A model generated the notes under the pieces. That model had not been told where the DNA came from and ran no database searches. It worked only from the letters and a program-made list of their open reading frames with translations. From positions 1 to 5,559 of the forward strand of contig JAHINZ010000003.1 in the NCBI GenBank assembly GCA_018895795.1: a stretch of 5,559 nucleotides of DNA. The letters are read 5' to 3'. Source of the DNA: Alphaproteobacteria bacterium. GTDB taxonomy: Bacteria; Pseudomonadota; Alphaproteobacteria; Caulobacterales; Caulobacteraceae. Shown here in pieces: positions 4,439-5,559 of this stretch (position 1 is its first letter; each line of letters starts with the position of its first letter). A program made the position numbers and the translations under genes.

Positions 4439-5559
4439 ATGCGTATCGGGATCAAGGCTCTGGCGGTGGCGGGCGCGCTCTGTGCGGGCGCGTCGGCTCA
4501 AGCGGCTCAAGTCGAGGCGGTGAGCGCCGCGCGGCTGCTGGACGTGGCGACGGGCAAATATCTCGACAATCCGATGGTGGTGATCACCGACGGCCGCATC
4601 ACCGCCGTGGGCAAGAAGGGCGAGGTCGCCGTGCCGGCCGACGCCAAGCTGGTCGACCTGCCGGGCGCGACCCTGCTGCCGGGCCTGATCGACATGCACA
4701 CCCATATCGACAGTCTGGCCGAATATGGTGGTTACAATTCGCTGGAGCACACCGACCGGTTCTGGTCGGTCATCCAGACCTATAACGCCAAGGTCACCCT
4801 GAACGCCGGCTTCACGACCATCCGCAATGTCGGCTCCAGCGACTTCAACGATGTGGGTCTGCGCGAGGCGATCGACGCCGGCCTGGTTCCCGGTCCGCGC
4901 ATCGTCACGGCCACCTACGCCATCGGCGCGACGGGCGGCCACTGCGACTCCACCTTCTTCCCGCCGTCGATGGACCAGAAGAGCCCCTACAATATCGACA
5001 GCCCCGACGAGGCTCGCAAGGTGGTGCGGACGCTGAAGAAGTACGGCGCCCAGGTGATCAAGATCTGCGCCACCGGCGGGGTGTTCTCGCGCGGCGACGA
5101 GCCCGGCCAGCAGCAACTGACCCTGGCCGAGATGACCGCCGTCGCCGACGAGGCCCACATGGCCGGCCTGAAGGTCGCGGCCCACGCCCACGGCGCGGCC
5201 GGCATCAAGACCGCCATCCTGGCGGGGATCGACACCATCGAGCACGCCAGCCTGGTCGACGACGAGGGCGTCAAGCTGGCGGTCCAGCACGGGACCTATT
5301 TCTCGATGGACATCTACAACACCGACTACACCCAGGCCGAGGGCAAGAAGAACGGGGTGCTGGAGGACAATCTGCGCAAGGACCGCGACATCGGCGAGTT
5401 GCAGCGCCAGAACTTCAAGAAGGCCCTGAAGGCGGGCGTGAAGATGATCTACGGCACCGACGCCGGCGTCTATCCGCACGGCGACAACGCCAAGCAGTTC
5501 GCGGTGATGGTGCGCTATGGCGCGACGCCGCTGCAGGCCATTCAGGCCGCCACCCTGAC
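4439..5559 (+). CDS. Secreted metal-dependent amidohydrolase / carboxypeptidase, cut by window edge
   Basis: The first 373 residues of an amidohydrolase-superfamily enzyme, open at the right edge; relatives have roughly 420-430 residues. A signal peptide (hydrophobic 5-20, cleavage near AQA-AQ at 22-24) sends it to the periplasm. The metal site is complete: His87 and His89 in MHTHID, the carboxylated-lysine candidate Lys208 in VIKICATGG, His249 or His251 in AAHAHG, His269 in IEHAS and Asp341 in YGTDAG. TATYAIGATGGHCD (157-170) and the overall layout match the group often labelled 'Xaa-Pro dipeptidase' or 'imidazolonepropionase-like'. Caulobacter members of this group, such as Cc2672 and Cc3125, were shown to remove C-terminal residues from dipeptides and N-acyl amino acids instead. 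Hydrolysis of dipeptides is therefore the best guess; the exact side-chain preference cannot be read. The start is ATG 4439, with GGGGA six bases upstream. Confidence 0.9.
   Translation, partial: MRIGIKALAVAGALCAGASAQAAQVEAVSAARLLDVATGKYLDNPMVVITDGRITAVGKKGEVAVPADAKLVDLPGATLLPGLIDMHTHIDSLAEYGGYNSLEHTDRFWSVIQTYNAKVTLNAGFTTIRNVGSSDFNDVGLREAIDAGLVPGPRIVTATYAIGATGGHCDSTFFPPSMDQKSPYNIDSPDEARKVVRTLKKYGAQVIKICATGGVFSRGDEPGQQQLTLAEMTAVADEAHMAGLKVAAHAHGAAGIKTAILAGIDTIEHASLVDDEGVKLAVQHGTYFSMDIYNTDYTQAEGKKNGVLEDNLRKDRDIGELQRQNFKKALKAGVKMIYGTDAGVYPHGDNAKQFAVMVRYGATPLQAIQAATL

Noticed and set aside
3914..5479. A 521-codon open frame on the minus strand, opposite the cytochrome and the amidohydrolase
   Set aside because: Its product is repetitive and rich in valine, leucine, glycine and histidine, with no family pattern, and it mirrors two clearly real genes. 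Long antisense frames are expected in GC-rich DNA.
1..5559. CRISPR array, toxin-antitoxin pair, defence island or biosynthetic cluster
   Set aside because: No spaced direct repeats, no paired small toxin and antitoxin genes, and no nuclease or helicase genes. The neighbouring genes belong to unrelated common families.

Overview
The window is GC-rich, densely coding DNA that looks chromosomal and alphaproteobacterial, most likely from Caulobacter or a close relative in the Caulobacteraceae. The grounds are base composition, the gene families present, and promoter-like elements resembling the Caulobacter housekeeping pattern. No species is claimed.

Left part (1-1935), all on the minus strand. 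Reading with transcription there is an alpha/beta-hydrolase of the phospholipase/carboxylesterase family (1276-1935), a GNAT acetyltransferase (665-1114), a 417-base gap, and the start of an exported DUF547-type protein that runs off the left edge (1-247).

Centre (1936-2692). After a gene-free stretch comes the most striking object in the window: a tRNA-Leu gene on the minus strand (2315-2622) split in its anticodon by a 221-nt group I self-splicing intron (2367-2587). Joining the exons gives a complete 87-nt tRNA-Leu with anticodon UAA, a long variable arm and an encoded CCA. The intron carries the recognisable P/Q/R/S core of the small bacterial tRNA introns (subgroup IC3) and is inserted between U34 and A35. 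A promoter-like element and an inverted repeat separate it from the upstream mechanosensitive channel gene, and a GC hairpin follows it.

Right part (2693-5559). A five-TM MscS-family channel (minus, 2693-3811) diverges from a small lipoprotein c-type cytochrome (plus, 3965-4348). Their shared 153-base intergenic region contains an FNR/FixK-like site, TTGA-N6-TCAA. Then comes a secreted metal-dependent amidohydrolase (plus, 4439 to the right edge) resembling the Caulobacter enzymes once misannotated as prolidases and later shown to be carboxypeptidases.

The protein genes are ordinary accessory metabolism and stress genes and do not form an obvious multi-gene system. There is no CRISPR array, transposase, phage gene, toxin-antitoxin pair or defence gene. 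The two signals most worth attention are RNA and regulatory: the tRNA intron, and the oxygen-regulator-like box between the cytochrome and the channel.
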